DNA from: Pedobacter sp. MC2016-14
GTDB taxonomy: Bacteria; Bacteroidota; Bacteroidia; Sphingobacteriales; Sphingobacteriaceae
Length of the DNA stretch: 64,000 nucleotides
Direction of reading: 5' to 3'
NCBI RefSeq assembly: GCF_020991475.1
Contig: NZ_JAJMPA010000001.1
Coordinates: 496,001-560,000 of the forward strand
Shown: positions 63,451 through 64,000 of the stretch, one piece after another
Layout: every line of letters begins with the position of its first letter
How positions within the stretch are numbered: position 1 is the stretch's first letter
The notes under the pieces: model-generated
Told to the model about the DNA's origin: nothing
Seen by the model: the letters and a program-made list of their open reading frames with translations, nothing else
Databases searched by the model: none
Program-made: the position numbers and the translations under genes

Positions 63451-64000
63451 TTAAACTTCCTCCTCAGAAACAAATTTTGCGGAATAAAAATCCCTATTCA
63501 TTCTTGCAATATTCTCAAGAGAGATGCCTTTAGGACATTCTGCTTCGCAGGCACCAGTATTGGTACAGTTCCCAAAGCCCTCTGCATCCATTTGCGCAAC
63601 CATACTTTGTGCTCGGCGGTAACGTTCCGGCTGTCCCTGAGGCAATAATGCCAACTGAGAGATTTTAGCAGAAGTAAACAACATTGCAGAAGCATTTTTA
63701 CAAGTTGCCACACAAGCACCGCAGCCAATACAAGCTGCTGCTTCAAAAGCGGCATCTGCCTGGCTCTTTGGAATTGGAAGTGCATTAGCATCCTGAGCAT
63801 TACCTGTATTAACAGAAATAAAGCCTCCAGAAGCAATAATTCTATCGAATGCAGTACGATCTACCATTAAATCTTTAACTACCGGAAAAGCAGCCGCTCT
63901 CCATGGCTCTACTACAATAGTATCTCCATCTTTGAAAGAGCGCATGTGCAACTGGCAAGTTGTAACCAGGTCTTTTGGTCCATGCGGGCGTCCGTTGATG
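63451..64000 (-). CDS. sdhB: Succinate dehydrogenase/fumarate reductase iron-sulfur subunit (5' end cut off)
   Basis: The iron-sulfur subunit of complex II, passing electrons between the flavoprotein and quinone. The visible part is the C-terminal ~183 residues; the frame runs to the window edge ([20 protein letters not shown]), so the ATG at 63951 is internal. The C-terminal ferredoxin-like domain has [20 protein letters not shown] and the second cysteine group [26 protein letters not shown]. These hold the [4Fe-4S] and [3Fe-4S] clusters. Sequence and spacing match the type-B enzyme of Bacteroidota. A strong terminator follows, so sdhB is the last gene of its operon. Confidence 0.95.
   Translation of the reverse strand, partial: INGRPHGPKDLVTTCQLHMRSFKDGDTIVVEPWRAAAFPVVKDLMVDRTAFDRIIASGGFISVNTGNAQDANALPIPKSQADAAFEAAACIGCGACVATCKNASAMLFTSAKISQLALLPQGQPERYRRAQSMVAQMDAEGFGNCTNTGACEAECPKGISLENIARMNRDFYSAKFVSEEEV

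Noticed and set aside
63336-63648. Short open frames on the plus strand near sdhB
   Set aside because: They overlap the sdhB terminator and coding region on the other strand and have no signal or motif that supports a gene.
1-64000. CRISPR arrays, prophage, integrases, insertion sequences, tRNA or rRNA genes
   Set aside because: No regularly spaced repeats, transposase or integrase motifs, or tRNA cloverleaf patterns were seen when reading both strands.

Overview
The window looks like a chromosomal segment of a Bacteroidota bacterium, most likely Sphingobacteriaceae (Pedobacter-like). The reasons are a PKD-repeat protein with a type IX secretion type-B C-terminal domain beside a PorP/SprF protein, an ECF sigma/FecR pair, PF14905-like outer-membrane receptors, a ~1,100-residue SecA, type-B SdhB, AT-rich spacers and repeated -7 promoter elements of the form TAnnTTTG. 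This placement is inference from gene content. No phage, integrase, insertion sequence, CRISPR array, tRNA or rRNA was seen; it reads as core genome with a few accessory outer-membrane genes.

Layout. 1-1471: FecR (cut by the window edge) and its ECF sigma factor. 1558-3819: pgi and a DUF4251-type exported protein. 3853-8822 (minus): glutaminyl cyclase-like lipoprotein, YraN, DnaG, a candidate small SRP RNA on the plus strand, and PurD. 9021-14907: secA, a SPOR protein, an M20 peptidase and an exported unknown. 14910-20606: an arginase-fold protein with a degraded metal site, an epimerase, a SerB-like phosphatase fused to a SerA remnant, tryptophan 2,3-dioxygenase and IlvE. 20603-24260 (minus): two AsmA-like paralogues. 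24358-31263: miaB, a sigma-54 activator, LptE, an unknown acidic protein, secG, groES and groEL. 31386-39346: the large PKD/T9SS protein, PorP/SprF and L-serine dehydratase. 39343-46267: a MoxR-DUF58-DUF4350-DUF4129-membrane protein-SpoIIM block with a divergent RDD protein. 46251-48823: a LipB-SGNH esterase fusion, a phosphopantetheinyl transferase and dcd. 49032-54895: an MG2/TonB-plug protein without a barrel, enoyl-CoA hydratase, SDR, FabH and ClpS. 54965-60729: two tandem outer-membrane beta-barrel receptors and PlsC. 60745-62936: a LytTR response regulator and LytS-type kinase with a divergent 58-residue membrane peptide gene. The window ends in sdhB.

How the genes fit together. Envelope biogenesis dominates: SecA, SecG, LptE, AsmA-like proteins, PorP/SprF with its presumed T9SS cargo, TonB receptors and PlsC. 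Several start codons sit only 5-9 bases after a perfect TAnnTTTG element, which suggests leaderless or nearly leaderless transcripts. The most unusual items are two single-frame fusions (phosphoserine phosphatase with a SerA lacking its NAD-binding domain; octanoyltransferase LipB with an SGNH/GDSL hydrolase), the unannotated 58-residue peptide gene facing the LytTR system with a GGCATTT direct repeat between them, and the palindrome-rich sequence between that peptide gene and sdhB.
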